Positions 1 to 8,357 are shown, counted from the first letter of the stretch. The stretch is DNA of 52,077 nucleotides from DATKYV01 sp035528275 (GCA_035528275.1 DATKYV010000010.1:1-52077), one strand, 5' to 3'. The notes: generated by a model not told the origin, from the sequence alone. Numbers and translations: made by a program.

Positions 1-3000
1 CTCCGAAAGTCCCAGCTCCCAGGGAATGCCGGCGTGCCGGATGGAGGAGACGGGTGAGGCGCCGGTGCCGCCGTCATACCCGCTGATGAGGATGACGTCG
101 GCGTGTGCCTTCGCCACTCCCGCCGCCACCGTGCCCACGCCGGACTCCGCCACGAGTTTTACGGAGATTCGCGCCCGCGAGTTGGCATTCTTCAGGTCGT
201 AAATCAGCTGCGCGAGATCCTCGATGGAGTAGATGTCGTGGTGGGGCGGTGGTGAGATGAGCTGCACGCCGGGGATCGAGAACCGAATCCGCGCCACCAC
301 TTCATCCACCTTGTGGCCGGGCAACTGGCCGCCTTCACCGGGCTTGGCGCCCTGGGCGATCTTGATCTGCAGTTCATCGGCGTTGACCAGGTAGTTCGTG
401 GTGACGCCGAAACGTGCCGAAGCCACCTGCTTCACCGCGCTGCGGCGCAGGTTGCCGCCGGCGTCGGGGAGGAACCGCGCCTCGTCCTCGCCGCCCTCGC
501 CCGTGTTCGATTTGCCGCCGATGCGGTTCATGGCGATGGCCAGCGTCTCGTGCGCCTCCCGGCTGATCGAGCCGAATGACATGGCGCCGGTGGCAAAGCG
601 CTTGACGATCTCGGAGGCGGGTTCCACTTCTTCCAGCTGAACCGGCGATCCGGCGGGGTGGAATTCCAGCAGGCCGCGCAGGGTCTGAAGGTCGCGGTTC
701 TGCTGGTTGACAAGATTCGAGAATTCCCGGAACGACTCGAACTTCTGCTGCCGCACGGCGTGCTGGAGCTTGCTGATGGTCTGCGGATTCAGCAGGTGCC
801 GCTCGCCGCGCACGCGGAACTGGTAGTCGCCGCCGATGTGAAGCTCGGTGTCCGACTCCGTCGGCGGCTGCATCGCGAATTCGTGCTTCATCATGGCTTC
901 GCGAGCCAGCACGTCCAATCCCACGCCCTCGATGCGCGAGGGCGTGCCCGCGAAGTATCGCTCCACCACCGCGCGGTTCAGCCCGATGACTTCGAAGATC
1001 TGAGCCCCGAAATAGCTCTGCAGGGTCGAGATGCCCATCTTCGAGAAGACTTTGAGCAGGCCCTTGTCCACCGCCTTCCGGTAATTCTTCAGGACCTTGT
1101 CGAAGGTGTAGTCGGGCGGGAACTGGCCGCGCGCGTGCAGGTCTTCGAGTGTCTCGATGGCGAGATAGGGATTGACCGCGCTGGCACCATAGCCGATGAG
1201 CAGGGCGAAGTGCATCACCTCGCGCGGCTCGCCCGACTCCACGATGAGCGCCACTTGGTTGCGCGTCTTTTCGCGGATCAGGTGGTTGTGAACGGCCGAG
1301 ACGGCCAGCAAGCTGGGAAGGGGCGCGTTGTTCTGGTCGATGCCCCGGTCGGAAAGAATCAGTATGGTGTAGCCCGACTTGATGGCGAGCGAGGCCTGCC
1401 GGCAGAGTTCCTCGACCGCCTTCTCCATCTCCGCGGCTCCGTCCACGCGGCACAGCATCGGCAAGGTGGTGGCGAGGAAATCGCCGCGGCTGACGCGTCG
1501 CAGCTTCTCGAGGTTCCAATTCGTCATGATGGGATGAGTGATCTTGAACGTGTGGCAGTGCTGCGGTGTCTCATCCAGGATGTTGCCTTCCGAACCGATG
1601 TAGCTGTTCAGCGACATCACCAGGTCTTCGCGGATCGGGTCGATGGCCGGATTGGTGACCTGGGCGAACATCTGCTTGAAGTAGTTGAAGAGCATTTGCG
1701 GCTTGTCGGAAAGGCACGCCAGCGGAGTGTCGATACCCATGGACCCGACGGGCTCCTGGCCGTTCAGCGCCATGGGGATCATGACGTGCCGGAGATCCTC
1801 GTCCGAATAGCCGAAGGCGCGCTGGCGCATCAGGATGGTGCGATGGTCGGTGGGCTGCACGCGCGGTGGGTCCGGCAACTGCTTCATGCGGATCTGGTTC
1901 TCCTTCACCCACTGGGCGTAAGGCCGGCGTGCGGCGAGCTCGCGCTTCACTTCTTCATCGGGGATGATGCGTCCCCGCGAGGTGTCGACCAGGAACATGC
2001 GGCCGGGTGCCAGGCGGCCCTTGAGGACGATCTCCTCCGGGTTGATGGGCAAGACCCCGGTCTCCGAGGCCAGGATCGCCAGGCCGTTCTTGGTCACCCA
2101 GTAGCGCCCCGGCCGGAGTCCGTTACGGTCCAACTTGGCTCCGATCACTTGCCCGTCGGTAAAGCAGACGGCGGCGGGGCCGTCCCAAGGTTCCATCAGT
2201 GAGGCGTGATACTCGTAGAACGCCTTGACGTCCTCGGGCATCGTGGGGTCGTTTTCCCAAGCGGTCGGGATCAGCATCTCCATCACGTGCGGCAAGCTGC
2301 GGCCGGCGAGCATGAGCAGTTCAACAGCATTGTCGAGGCTGGCAGAGTCGCTCCCGCCCGGCGTGATGATCGGCTCGAGTTTCTTGATGTCGTCGCCAAA
2401 CAGCGGTGAGGCGAGCACCGACGTCCGCGCGTGCATCCAGTTGATGTTGCCGCGCAGCGTGTTGATCTCGCCGTTGTGGCAGATGTAGCGATACGGGTGC
2501 GCCAAGTGCCAGGTGGGGAAAGTGTTGGTGGAAAAGCGCTGGTGGACCAAACAAATCGCGCTTCGCACTTCGGGGTCCGAGAGTTCTCGGTAGAAGTCCG
2601 CGATTTGGGGCGCGAGCAGCAAGCCCTTGTAAACGATGGTGCGCGAGGAGAGCGAGGAGATGTAGAAGAAACCCTTCTCTCGGAGATCGGATTTGGAGAT
2701 TTCGGTTTCCGCGCGCTTGCGAATGACGTAGAGCTTACGCTCCAGCGCGCCGGAATCCATGCCGTAAGCCCCGCGAATGAAGACCTGTTCGATGTAAGGT
2801 TGCGTGCTGCGCGCCAGGCGGCCGATGGCGTTGCCATCGATGGGGATGTCGCGCCAACCGAGGACGGTCAAGCCCTCCTCGCGCACGATCTCTTCGACGA
2901 TCCCCTCGCAGGTCATGCGTTCGTGTTTCTCGACCGGGAGGAACACCATGCCCACGCCGTATTGGCCGGGAGAAGGCAGCGAGAAACCCAGCGGCCTGCA

Positions 3001-3234
3001 CTCGGCCTCGAAAAAGGCGTGGGGGATCTGGATCAGCACGCCCGCGCCGTCGCCCGTCTCGGGGTCGCACCCGCAGGCGCCCCGATGCGTGAGGTTCACC
3101 AGGATCTGGATGCCCTTCTGGATGATGTCGTGGGACTTGCGGCCCTCGATGCTGGCTACAAAGCCGATCCCGCACGCGTCGTGTTCGAAGCGTGGATCGT
3201 AAAGGCCCTGGACTGGTGGCAGACCATGCTGCAA
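1..3234 (-). CDS. gltB: Glutamate synthase large subunit, 3' end outside window
   Basis: Makes glutamate from glutamine and 2-oxoglutarate in the cytoplasm. The visible 1078 codons cover the N-terminal class II glutamine amidotransferase domain, with the catalytic cysteine in DACGIGFVA about 19 residues from the start, then the central domain and most of the FMN/2-oxoglutarate domain. The frame runs off the window at GIPWELGLSE, a family-typical stretch, so the C-terminal part of a roughly 1500-residue protein is missing. No ATG or GTG lies in frame near the start. I chose TTG at 3232-3234 because AGGAGA precedes it at good spacing and because it leaves a short propeptide before the catalytic Cys. 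Whether the partner is an NADPH subunit or ferredoxin cannot be told here. A 19-bp palindrome lies about 137 bp upstream. Confidence 0.93.
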   Translation of the reverse strand, partial: MQHGLPPVQGLYDPRFEHDACGIGFVASIEGRKSHDIIQKGIQILVNLTHRGACGCDPETGDGAGVLIQIPHAFFEAECRPLGFSLPSPGQYGVGMVFLPVEKHERMTCEGIVEEIVREEGLTVLGWRDIPIDGNAIGRLARSTQPYIEQVFIRGAYGMDSGALERKLYVIRKRAETEISKSDLREKGFFYISSLSSRTIVYKGLLLAPQIADFYRELSDPEVRSAICLVHQRFSTNTFPTWHLAHPYRYICHNGEINTLRGNINWMHARTSVLASPLFGDDIKKLEPIITPGGSDSASLDNAVELLMLAGRSLPHVMEMLIPTAWENDPTMPEDVKAFYEYHASLMEPWDGPAAVCFTDGQVIGAKLDRNGLRPGRYWVTKNGLAILASETGVLPINPEEIVLKGRLAPGRMFLVDTSRGRIIPDEEVKRELAARRPYAQWVKENQIRMKQLPDPPRVQPTDHRTILMRQRAFGYSDEDLRHVMIPMALNGQEPVGSMGIDTPLACLSDKPQMLFNYFKQMFAQVTNPAIDPIREDLVMSLNSYIGSEGNILDETPQHCHTFKITHPIMTNWNLEKLRRVSRGDFLATTLPMLCRVDGAAEMEKAVEELCRQASLAIKSGYTILILSDRGIDQNNAPLPSLLAVSAVHNHLIREKTRNQVALIVESGEPREVMHFALLIGYGASAVNPYLAIETLEDLHARGQFPPDYTFDKVLKNYRKAVDKGLLKVFSKMGISTLQSYFGAQIFEVIGLNRAVVERYFAGTPSRIEGVGLDVLAREAMMKHEFAMQPPTESDTELHIGGDYQFRVRGERHLLNPQTISKLQHAVRQQKFESFREFSNLVNQQNRDLQTLRGLLEFHPAGSPVQLEEVEPASEIVKRFATGAMSFGSISREAHETLAIAMNRIGGKSNTGEGGEDEARFLPDAGGNLRRSAVKQVASARFGVTTNYLVNADELQIKIAQGAKPGEGGQLPGHKVDEVVARIRFSIPGVQLISPPPHHDIYSIEDLAQLIYDLKNANSRARISVKLVAESGVGTVAAGVAKAHADVILISGYDGGTGASPVSSIRHAGIPWELGLSE

Positions 3235-3370
3235 CGGACTATCTCCTGTGACCGTCTGACTCGCAGAAGCCAAGCTCCCGGAACGGACACCGCTGCCTTC
3301 GCTTACACCCTTGATGGCGGCAGCTTTAACTGATTGTCTCCAAATGCTCGAGGCAGGTGAAATCAGAAAT

Positions 3371-3389
3371 ATTTATCCCGGGGATAAAT
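3371..3389. promoter_or_regulatory. 19-bp palindrome upstream of gltB, candidate operator
   Basis: Perfect 9-bp arms (ATTTATCCC / GGGATAAAT) flank one central base. It lies about 137 bp upstream of the gltB start and about 300 bp upstream of the DUF134 fusion gene, in an otherwise non-coding gap. The even arms suggest a dimeric regulator. Which regulator is unknown; Rrf2-type sites can look similar, but this is only a guess. Confidence 0.4.
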
Positions 3390-3390
3390 C

Positions 3391-3504
3391 CGACGAAGGG
3401 GCACCAACGCATTACTGGCTCGCGAGGTCAAGAAGGGCGAGCAAACCCTCACCTTGCGCAACGACGAGGGCATACCGCTGTGGTCGAGGAGCCGCTGGCG
3501 GTAA
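3391..3504 (+). pseudogene. 3' relic of a small gene ending before a terminator
   Basis: An open frame without a usable start codon reads protein-like residues ending LTLRNDEGIPLWSRSRWR and stops at TAA 3502-3504. A strong intrinsic terminator follows 25 bases later on the same strand. A reading frame with a natural end and terminator but no start suggests the tail of a gene whose 5' part was lost next to gltB. I do not recognise the family. It could also be chance. Confidence 0.3.
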
Positions 3505-3529
3505 GAACCCAGGGTGGCTTGGGTCTGGC

Positions 3530-3564
3530 AGGGGAGGACGGCATGTGGTCCTCCCCTTTGTTTT
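3530..3564 (+). terminator. Rho-independent terminator
   Basis: A perfect 10-bp GC-rich stem (3530-3539 with 3548-3557) and an 8-base loop are followed by TTGTTTT. The T-tract exists only on the plus strand, so it ends plus-strand transcription just before the promoter of the DUF134 fusion gene. The only plus-strand gene it could serve is the short relic just upstream. Confidence 0.75.
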
Positions 3565-3611
3565 GCCCGTGCGCGTCGTCGCCCGCAAACGGCGGTCCGT
3601 CGAATTTCTGC

Positions 3612-3641
3612 TTGACTTCATTATGAGCATATGCTCATAAT
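3612..3641 (+). promoter_or_regulatory. Promoter with 22-bp palindromic operator
   Basis: TTGACT at 3612-3617 and CATAAT at 3636-3641 form a sigma70-like pair with 18-bp spacing. A perfect 22-bp palindrome, 3620-3641, fills the spacer and the -10 box. It contains GCATATGC and the half-site ATATGCTCA. The nearly same half, ATATGCTTA, occurs in both ArsR promoter sites of this window. It is placed for repression, probably autoregulation by the DUF134 domain just downstream or control by an ArsR. Confidence 0.65.
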
Positions 3642-3667
3642 GCATCTGTTGCGGGAAGCGAGTAGAC

Positions 3668-4516
3668 ATGCCCAGACCACCCCTTTGCCGCCGCATAGCT
3701 CAAAACCCTGGTGCCAACTACTTCAAACCGCGAGGCATTCCTCTCCACGAGCTCGAAGAAGTCGTGCTGGCCGTTGACGAACTGGAGGCATTGCGCCTGG
3801 CGGACCAAGAGGGGATGTATCAGGATCAAGCGGCGGAGCTGATGAAGATCTCGAGGCCCACCTTTGGCCGGATCGTTGAGACCGCGCGCCGCAAGGTGGC
3901 CGAAGCCTTGGTGGAGGGCAAAGCCTTGAGGATTGAGGGAGGGAATTTCGAAATGGCAGACTTGCGGAGTTTCCAGTGCAGCGAGTGCGGTCAGACGTGG
4001 CAAGTGGCGTTTGGGACGGGTCGGCCGACGGAGTGCTCGGACTGCCACAGCCGCAAGATTCACCGTGCCGCCGGGGGTCGCGGTGGGGCGCGGCCCGCGC
4101 GCAAATCCCCAGGGAGGAAACGCATGAAAATCGCGGTGGCTACATCCGACGGCATTCATATTTCGCCGCATTTCGGCCGCAGTTCGCATTTCCTGGTTTT
4201 CAGCGTCGAGGAGGGAAGAATCCTCGGCAAGGAACTGCGGAGCAACACTTTCACTGCCCACGCCCGGGGCGAATGCCACGGCGACGGGCAACACGATCAC
4301 GGCGCGCACAGCCACGCCTTAATCGTACAGGCGCTTAGCGACTGCGGAGCCGTCCTCTGCTACGGCATGGGATGGCGGGCCGCGGAAGCACTGGGCCAGG
4401 CGGGGATCCAGCCCTACCTTCTGAGAGAGCAAGCCACTCCGGAACGGGCCGTCGCCTTGCTCCTCGACGGCAAGTTGCAGCCGGCGAGTCAAGATTTCTG
4501 CCGACAGCATGAGTGA
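3668..4516 (+). CDS. DUF134 HTH - zinc ribbon - NifX-type fusion protein
   Basis: Three parts are visible. Residues 1 to about 95 match the UPF0251/DUF134 family of small HTH proteins. Residues 104-126 form a zinc ribbon with C104-C107 and C123-C126. From M153 there is a dinitrogenase iron-molybdenum cofactor (NifX/NafY-like) domain. That domain carries an insert, residues 198-216, rich in His with Cys and Asp, likely to bind metal. The two domain types are often adjacent genes, so the fusion suggests a metal- or cofactor-sensing regulator. A strong ribosome site (AGGGAGG, 4111-4117) sits six bases before the in-frame ATG at 4124, so the NifX domain may also be made alone. Its promoter holds a perfect palindrome. 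Target genes are unknown; the ZIP transporter downstream is a candidate. Confidence 0.85.
   Translation: MPRPPLCRRIAQNPGANYFKPRGIPLHELEEVVLAVDELEALRLADQEGMYQDQAAELMKISRPTFGRIVETARRKVAEALVEGKALRIEGGNFEMADLRSFQCSECGQTWQVAFGTGRPTECSDCHSRKIHRAAGGRGGARPARKSPGRKRMKIAVATSDGIHISPHFGRSSHFLVFSVEEGRILGKELRSNTFTAHARGECHGDGQHDHGAHSHALIVQALSDCGAVLCYGMGWRAAEALGQAGIQPYLLREQATPERAVALLLDGKLQPASQDFCRQHE
4111..4126 (+). promoter_or_regulatory. Internal ribosome site and start inside the fusion gene
   Basis: AGGGAGG at 4111-4117, a six-base spacer and ATG at 4124-4126 in frame. The ATG matches the natural first residue of stand-alone NifX-type proteins (MKIAVATSDG). It is either a relic of two ancestral genes or an active second start yielding a 130-residue cofactor-binding protein. 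Confidence 0.55.
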
Positions 4517-4701
4517 AGGGCGCGCCGGTCAGGAGGTGGACCAAGGATTCTCGGACGCCCGTGCAGGTGCTCACCCATTCAGTTGAGGTGAGTTCTTATC
4601 TCGAAGCGATGCAATTCGGCGCGTTGGACTACATGGACAAGCCCGCCAGCGCAAACGAGGTCCTGAAGCTGGTGGCCGCACGTGTTCGCAGCCGGAACTA
4701 G
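4513..4701 (+). pseudogene. Response regulator receiver domain, C-terminal fragment
   Basis: The 62 codons match only the last half of a CheY-like receiver: the beta4 region TPVQVLTHS, then GALDYMDKPAS with the conserved Lys-Pro, then the last helix. The phosphoacceptor Asp and acidic pocket are absent, as is any output domain. The GTG at 4513 overlaps the stop of the fusion gene, which may be coincidence. It is most likely a decayed remnant left by rearrangement; a tiny functional protein is less likely. Confidence 0.6.
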
Positions 4702-4721
4702 ACCATCCGGCAGGTGCCGCT

Positions 4722-5471
4722 ATGCCGAAACTAGCGTGGGTGGTGATCTTCAGCTTGCTGGGCAGTCTGGGGGTGGTTTTGGGAGCGGGGGTGCTGCTGC
4801 TTTCTGTGGCGGAAAGACGCCGGCGCTTGCTTCCCAGCCTCGTCAGTTACGCAGTAGGGACGTTGCTCGGGGCTGCTTTTCTGGGGATGCTTCCGCGAGC
4901 ACTTGAAGGGGGGCGTGTTAGCGCGGTGCTCTCAACCACGCTTTTCGGTGTCGTCCTGTTTTTCATTCTGGAGAAATGGGTTCTGTGGCGGCACTGTCAT
5001 CAGGCCGAGTGCGATATCCACTCTTCGGCCGGGCCGCTGATTCTGGCCGGGGACGCGTTTCACAACTTTGTGGACGGGTTTGCGATTGCAGCTGCCTTTC
5101 TGGCCTCGGTTCCACTAGGGATATCCACTTCCTTGGCGGTGATTGCCCACGAGATTCCTCAGGAACTCGGGGATTTCGCCATCCTGCTGGACAGTGGCTA
5201 TGGCCGAAGTCGCGCGCTCGTCTACAATCTGCTTTCCAGCGCAACGACCCTGCCGGGAGCATTGATTGCCTATTTCGCGCTTTCAGCGCTGAGCAGGACT
5301 ATCCCTTACGTCCTGGCCATTTCCGCCGCCAGCTTTATCTATATTGCCGCCGCCGACTTGATTCCTGGTCTTCACCGCGAGATGAGTCCCCACTCCGGCC
5401 TGCGGCAGATGGTGTTACTGCTGGCCGGGATCGTCACCATCCTGCTCCTGCGAATGGTTGATATAAGTTAG
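4722..5471 (+). CDS. ZIP-family metal transporter
   Basis: An inner-membrane carrier for zinc or a similar divalent metal, usually inward. The 249 residues form about seven to eight hydrophobic segments. The two signature metal-site motifs are intact: HNFVDG at 114-119 and HEIPQE at 143-148. A short His/Cys/Asp-rich loop (HCHQAECDIH, about 91-100) precedes them, where ZIP proteins often carry metal-binding loops. It follows the DUF134-NifX fusion on the same strand, so a shared metal response is plausible. The exact metal cannot be read from the sequence. Confidence 0.9.
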   Translation: MPKLAWVVIFSLLGSLGVVLGAGVLLLSVAERRRRLLPSLVSYAVGTLLGAAFLGMLPRALEGGRVSAVLSTTLFGVVLFFILEKWVLWRHCHQAECDIHSSAGPLILAGDAFHNFVDGFAIAAAFLASVPLGISTSLAVIAHEIPQELGDFAILLDSGYGRSRALVYNLLSSATTLPGALIAYFALSALSRTIPYVLAISAASFIYIAAADLIPGLHREMSPHSGLRQMVLLLAGIVTILLLRMVDIS

Positions 5472-5577
5472 AAGGGGGAAAGGGACGTGCCGCCGCGGCG
5501 AGTCCCGAGGGTCTCTCTTTCTCCAAAAAAGGACCAGAGCAAGAGAATCCCGCTGCGGCCCGCGGGTCCCTCCGGGG

Positions 5578-6033
5578 TTATGCCGCCGTGGCCACGCGAA
5601 AGTCCGGAAAAATCTTCACCTGGGCCGTGATCGAGTTTGTGATCAAGCACTTCTTGTGGGCGCTTTCGATGATTTCGCGGGCCTTGGAAACGTCATCTTG
5701 TGACTTCACCACGATGTGTGGGTGAAGGAGGATTTCGGTGAAACGGTAACTGCCTTCCTGGAATTCCAACACACCTTCGGCGTCCGATTCGTAAGCGGCA
5801 ACGGCCAGGCCCTTGTTCTCCGCGAAGGCCGCGAAGGTCATCAGCGTGCACACATTGACGGAGGCCACGAACATGTCTTCCGGAGTCCAGATTCCCGCCT
5901 CGCCCCTGAATTCCGGGGGACTCGAAACCTCCACATCAGGCTTGCCCGACGAACAAATCACACCGCGCCGTCCTGATTTCCAGCGCACTTCGCTCTCAAA
6001 TCGAAAGACCTTATACGTTTTCTTGGCTTCCAT
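5578..6033 (-). CDS. OsmC family protein
   Basis: OsmC/Ohr-fold protein of 151 residues. Family members reduce organic hydroperoxides or have unknown thiol chemistry. The two usual cysteines can be placed at VNVCTLMTF and HKKCLITNS, matching the conserved pair. I start at ATG 6031-6033 because GGAGG precedes it at ideal spacing; a longer in-frame start at 6093 has no such support. It lies 57 bp after the mini-ferredoxin gene on the same strand, so it may be the last gene of the redox/arsenic operon. Substrate is unknown. Confidence 0.87.
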   Translation of the reverse strand: MEAKKTYKVFRFESEVRWKSGRRGVICSSGKPDVEVSSPPEFRGEAGIWTPEDMFVASVNVCTLMTFAAFAENKGLAVAAYESDAEGVLEFQEGSYRFTEILLHPHIVVKSQDDVSKAREIIESAHKKCLITNSITAQVKIFPDFRVATAA

Positions 6034-6089
6034 GGAATCCTCCGGCGGCCGAGGTGAGGTTAGCCTGATAACGCAAAATGGCCCCCACA

Positions 6090-6392
6090 TCAAGAAGAGA
6101 TGCCCGGAGACGCGCTGGCGTTACGGGCATCGGCGCGGAGGCGACGCATCGCCTGGCGGAACTCTTCCTTGCTGGGAAACGAGATGGCCTTCTCATGGCA
6201 AAGCTGGGCGCAACTATCGCAGCCCGGAACGCATCGGTAAGGATGGGCCACAACCGGACGCCCGGAGTTTCGATCCCACTCGAAGACCTCCGCAGGGCAA
6301 AAGTTGAGGCATTTCAGGTCTGAAAGACAGATGGAGTAGTCGATTTTCGGGAACCAAGGGAGTTTTTCCCTGAGATGTTCCGAGTTTTCCAT
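6090..6392 (-). CDS. Small ferredoxin-like Fe-S protein (intact copy)
   Basis: A 100-residue protein with seven cysteines in two groups: C-x5-C-x3-CP, then C-x3-C-x2-C-x3-C. This resembles a two-cluster bacterial ferredoxin but with unusual spacing and one Cys fewer than 2[4Fe-4S] proteins. ATG 6390-6392 is chosen because GGAGG lies upstream and because the paralogue at 8.4-8.6 kb aligns from the same point (REK..WFP..). It is probably a cytoplasmic electron carrier for the redox operon. Cluster content is inferred only from cysteine pattern. Confidence 0.75.
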   Translation of the reverse strand: MENSEHLREKLPWFPKIDYSICLSDLKCLNFCPAEVFEWDRNSGRPVVAHPYRCVPGCDSCAQLCHEKAISFPSKEEFRQAMRRLRADARNASASPGISS

Positions 6393-6477
6393 CAGCGTGA
6401 ACCTCCGTTCTTTCCTTCCTCGTGCCAATCGCGCAACCCCCACCGACGAGTCGACCGCCGGCGGGCACAACCTCCGC

Positions 6478-6777
6478 TCATGCTGCCTTTGGGCCGGGCG
6501 TCTTCTTTACCACGTCATCCCGTCGAACGCCCTCGGCCAAGAACGACCGGTAAAGCTCTTCGAGGGATTTTGCATAGACCGCCTCGAAGCCGGGCTCAAT
6601 ATAGTTGCCCGCCGCCCGCACCCCGGAAATGAGTCGCTCCTCCAAACCTGGTTGCCCGGGCCGCCAGCCCTCGCGGTAAACGTCCTCGAGCAGTTGGTCC
6701 AGGCCCGTCAATCCCGCCTTCGAAGTGCCGATTTTGATGATTCGGACGCCGCGATTGCCGCAGCAAGACCGACCCAT
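6478..6777 (-). CDS. Small conserved-looking protein of unknown function
   Basis: 99 residues, soluble, with CC near the N-terminus (GRSCCGNRG), an alpha/beta-looking segment IIKIGTSKAGLTGLDQLLEDVY and a charged C-terminal helix. GGAAGGG precedes the ATG. It lies between the ArsG-like gene and the mini-ferredoxin in the same direction, so it is probably part of the operon. The start of the domain resembles a phosphate- or nucleotide-binding turn, but no motif is clear enough to name. I do not recognise the family. Confidence 0.7.
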   Translation of the reverse strand: MGRSCCGNRGVRIIKIGTSKAGLTGLDQLLEDVYREGWRPGQPGLEERLISGVRAAGNYIEPGFEAVYAKSLEELYRSFLAEGVRRDDVVKKTPGPKAA

Positions 6778-6858
6778 GGTGCCCTTCCCGACGGCGCTGG
6801 ATTCCAGTCTCCCTCCGCTGGCGCCGTCAGGAATGTGACGGCTCCGAGCAGTCTCCTG

Positions 6859-7554
6859 TCATGAGAAGACACCGAATATGTAGGCCAGCGAGAAGTAGAT
6901 TCCGACCAAGACGAAGATCCCTCCCGTGACGCGGCGGGCCCACTTTTCTATTTGCGTCAACTTATTGAACGCCTTGCCGACCCACTGTGCGCCCAGGCCG
7001 ATGAGGATGGCGAAGGCGAAGACCGGCAGACCCGTCCCGATGCCGTAAAGTGAAGGCAACGTCACGCTGGAGCCCGTATTGAGGGCGAGCGGAATCAGGC
7101 TGCCGAAAAACAGCGCTGCCGAGACCGGGCAGAACGCCAGCGCGAAAATCATCCCCAGCGGCAGGCTCCCCCACACGCCCGCCGACTCCGCCCAACGCTG
7201 GAGCCTCTCTCCTCCGACCGAAGTCGAGAAGCGCAGCGGGATCACATCCAGGAGGATGAGGCCCACCAGGAGCAGGAGTGGTCCCAGGACCTTGTTCATA
7301 TACGTCTGAAGAAACATCGCCACTTCCGGAATAGAAAGCAGACTGGCCACCAGCAGGGCGCTGAGGATGAGATAGGTGAGCGTTCGCCCGAGGGTGTAGA
7401 GAATCCCTGTGGCCAGAACGCGGCGGGCGCTTCCCACCCCGCGGGCAATGAAGGAAATCGCCGCCACGTTGGTGGCCAGCGGGCAGGGACTGATGGAAGT
7501 GAGGATGCCCAGCCAGAGCGCCGTCGCTGCTGCGAGAACGATTCCTTCGCTCAT
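6859..7554 (-). CDS. ArsG/CcdA-like membrane thiol transporter
   Basis: Polytopic membrane protein of 231 residues with about six hydrophobic helices, of the DsbD/CcdA superfamily. The two redox cysteines lie in the expected places: ISPCPLATN in helix 1 and LAFCPVSAA in helix 4. The SPCPLATN form is typical of the subgroup annotated as ArsG, tied to aromatic arsenical efflux in ArsEFG systems. The alternative is plain CcdA, moving reducing power across the membrane. The upstream ArsF-like gene overlaps it by four bases, supporting a joint complex. Regulation is probably by the ArsR at 9.5 kb. Confidence 0.82.
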   Translation of the reverse strand: MSEGIVLAAATALWLGILTSISPCPLATNVAAISFIARGVGSARRVLATGILYTLGRTLTYLILSALLVASLLSIPEVAMFLQTYMNKVLGPLLLLVGLILLDVIPLRFSTSVGGERLQRWAESAGVWGSLPLGMIFALAFCPVSAALFFGSLIPLALNTGSSVTLPSLYGIGTGLPVFAFAILIGLGAQWVGKAFNKLTQIEKWARRVTGGIFVLVGIYFSLAYIFGVFS

Positions 7555-8027
7555 GACGCCTCCAGGTAGGACCGCACTTCATCCTGGACGTAGCGCTGGA
7601 AGGCGTCCTTGCGGTTGACCAGTTCCCAGACGCGGCGCAGGTTCTTCCACTCCGTCTGCTTGCCGTCCTTGAGCTTCACGACGATGACCGACTTGGTGAA
7701 GAGCTGGTAGTCGCCGACGAAATGGCGGTTCGCCCGTTCTTCAATGTTCACCACGCGCCATTCCAATTCTCCGCTCTTCAGTGCGCCGGCGAAACCCTGT
7801 TCAAGGGCTTCCCCGGAAAGAGCCTCGATCTTCCGACACGTGCTGCATCGGGCGTTGGTATGAAAGTAGTACGCAATGACTTTGGGGGAGGACGACTGAT
7901 GTTCCGCTGGTAGGGCAGGGGGCGAATCGGCCTCCGCGGCGCGGGGAGTCTCGCGGATGACCATGACCGCGACCAGCGTTGCCAGAGAGAGCAGCAACGA
8001 GACCTTGACGATAAATTGCGTTTTCAC
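7551..8027 (-). CDS. ArsF-like exported CxxC thioredoxin-fold protein
   Basis: 158 residues. An N-terminal hydrophobic segment (about 8-24) acts as signal or anchor, then a periplasmic domain with the redox motif CSTC in YYFHTNARCSTCRK. This motif and length fit proteins annotated as the ArsF subunit of ArsEFG systems (nitrophenyl-arsenical reduction/efflux). Its end overlaps the ArsG-like gene, so the two are translationally coupled. The likely role is to take electrons from the CcdA-like membrane partner. Substrate is inferred only by resemblance. Confidence 0.8.
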   Translation of the reverse strand: MKTQFIVKVSLLLSLATLVAVMVIRETPRAAEADSPPALPAEHQSSSPKVIAYYFHTNARCSTCRKIEALSGEALEQGFAGALKSGELEWRVVNIEERANRHFVGDYQLFTKSVIVVKLKDGKQTEWKNLRRVWELVNRKDAFQRYVQDEVRSYLEAS

Positions 8028-8066
8028 CAGATTCCCTCCTCCGTTTGATGCACTCCTGGATGGGGC

Positions 8067-8357
8067 TCAAATCTGCGAGCAACCGCAGCCGAGACCCGGG
8101 CCAAAGGCCGTCGCCTCGGATTCGAGGATCTTCTTAACCTCGCCGACCGACGGAACTTGTCCTTGGATCTTGACTTCTCCGTCCACGGCGAGCGCCGGAG
8201 TCCGCATCACGCCGTAGCGGAGGATGACGCCGATGTCCGAGATCTTTTCGAGCTTGTACTCCAGCCCTAATCCCTGCGCCGCCGCCTTGACGTTCGCGGC
8301 TAACTTCTGGCAATTGGGGCAGCCCGGGCCCAGGATGTCCAGTCTCATGGGAATCAT
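8067..8357 (-). CDS. CxxC thioredoxin/glutaredoxin-like small protein (ArsE-like)
   Basis: 96 residues. The N-terminal beta strand is followed by GPGCPNCQ, the CxxC active site of TM0996/MTH895-type small thioredoxins, and the cis-Pro region MRTPALAVDGEV is present. An extra Cys pair lies in the tail (GCGCSQI), possibly metal-binding. ATG at 8357 is chosen because GAGGAGG precedes it. It is cytoplasmic by lack of a signal and sits just upstream of the ArsF/ArsG pair, the place of ArsE in ArsEFG. Likely passes electrons to the membrane partner. Confidence 0.85.
   Translation of the reverse strand: MIPMRLDILGPGCPNCQKLAANVKAAAQGLGLEYKLEKISDIGVILRYGVMRTPALAVDGEVKIQGQVPSVGEVKKILESEATAFGPGLGCGCSQI

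Noticed and set aside
374..1519. Minus-strand frame in gltB out of register
   Set aside because: Arg/Pro-rich shadow frame; the true GltB frame is the one reading GIPWELGLSE and DACGIGFVA.
658..2202. Long plus-strand frame inside gltB
   Set aside because: It is antisense to the conserved gltB frame; its protein has no family and the gltB motifs are on the minus strand.
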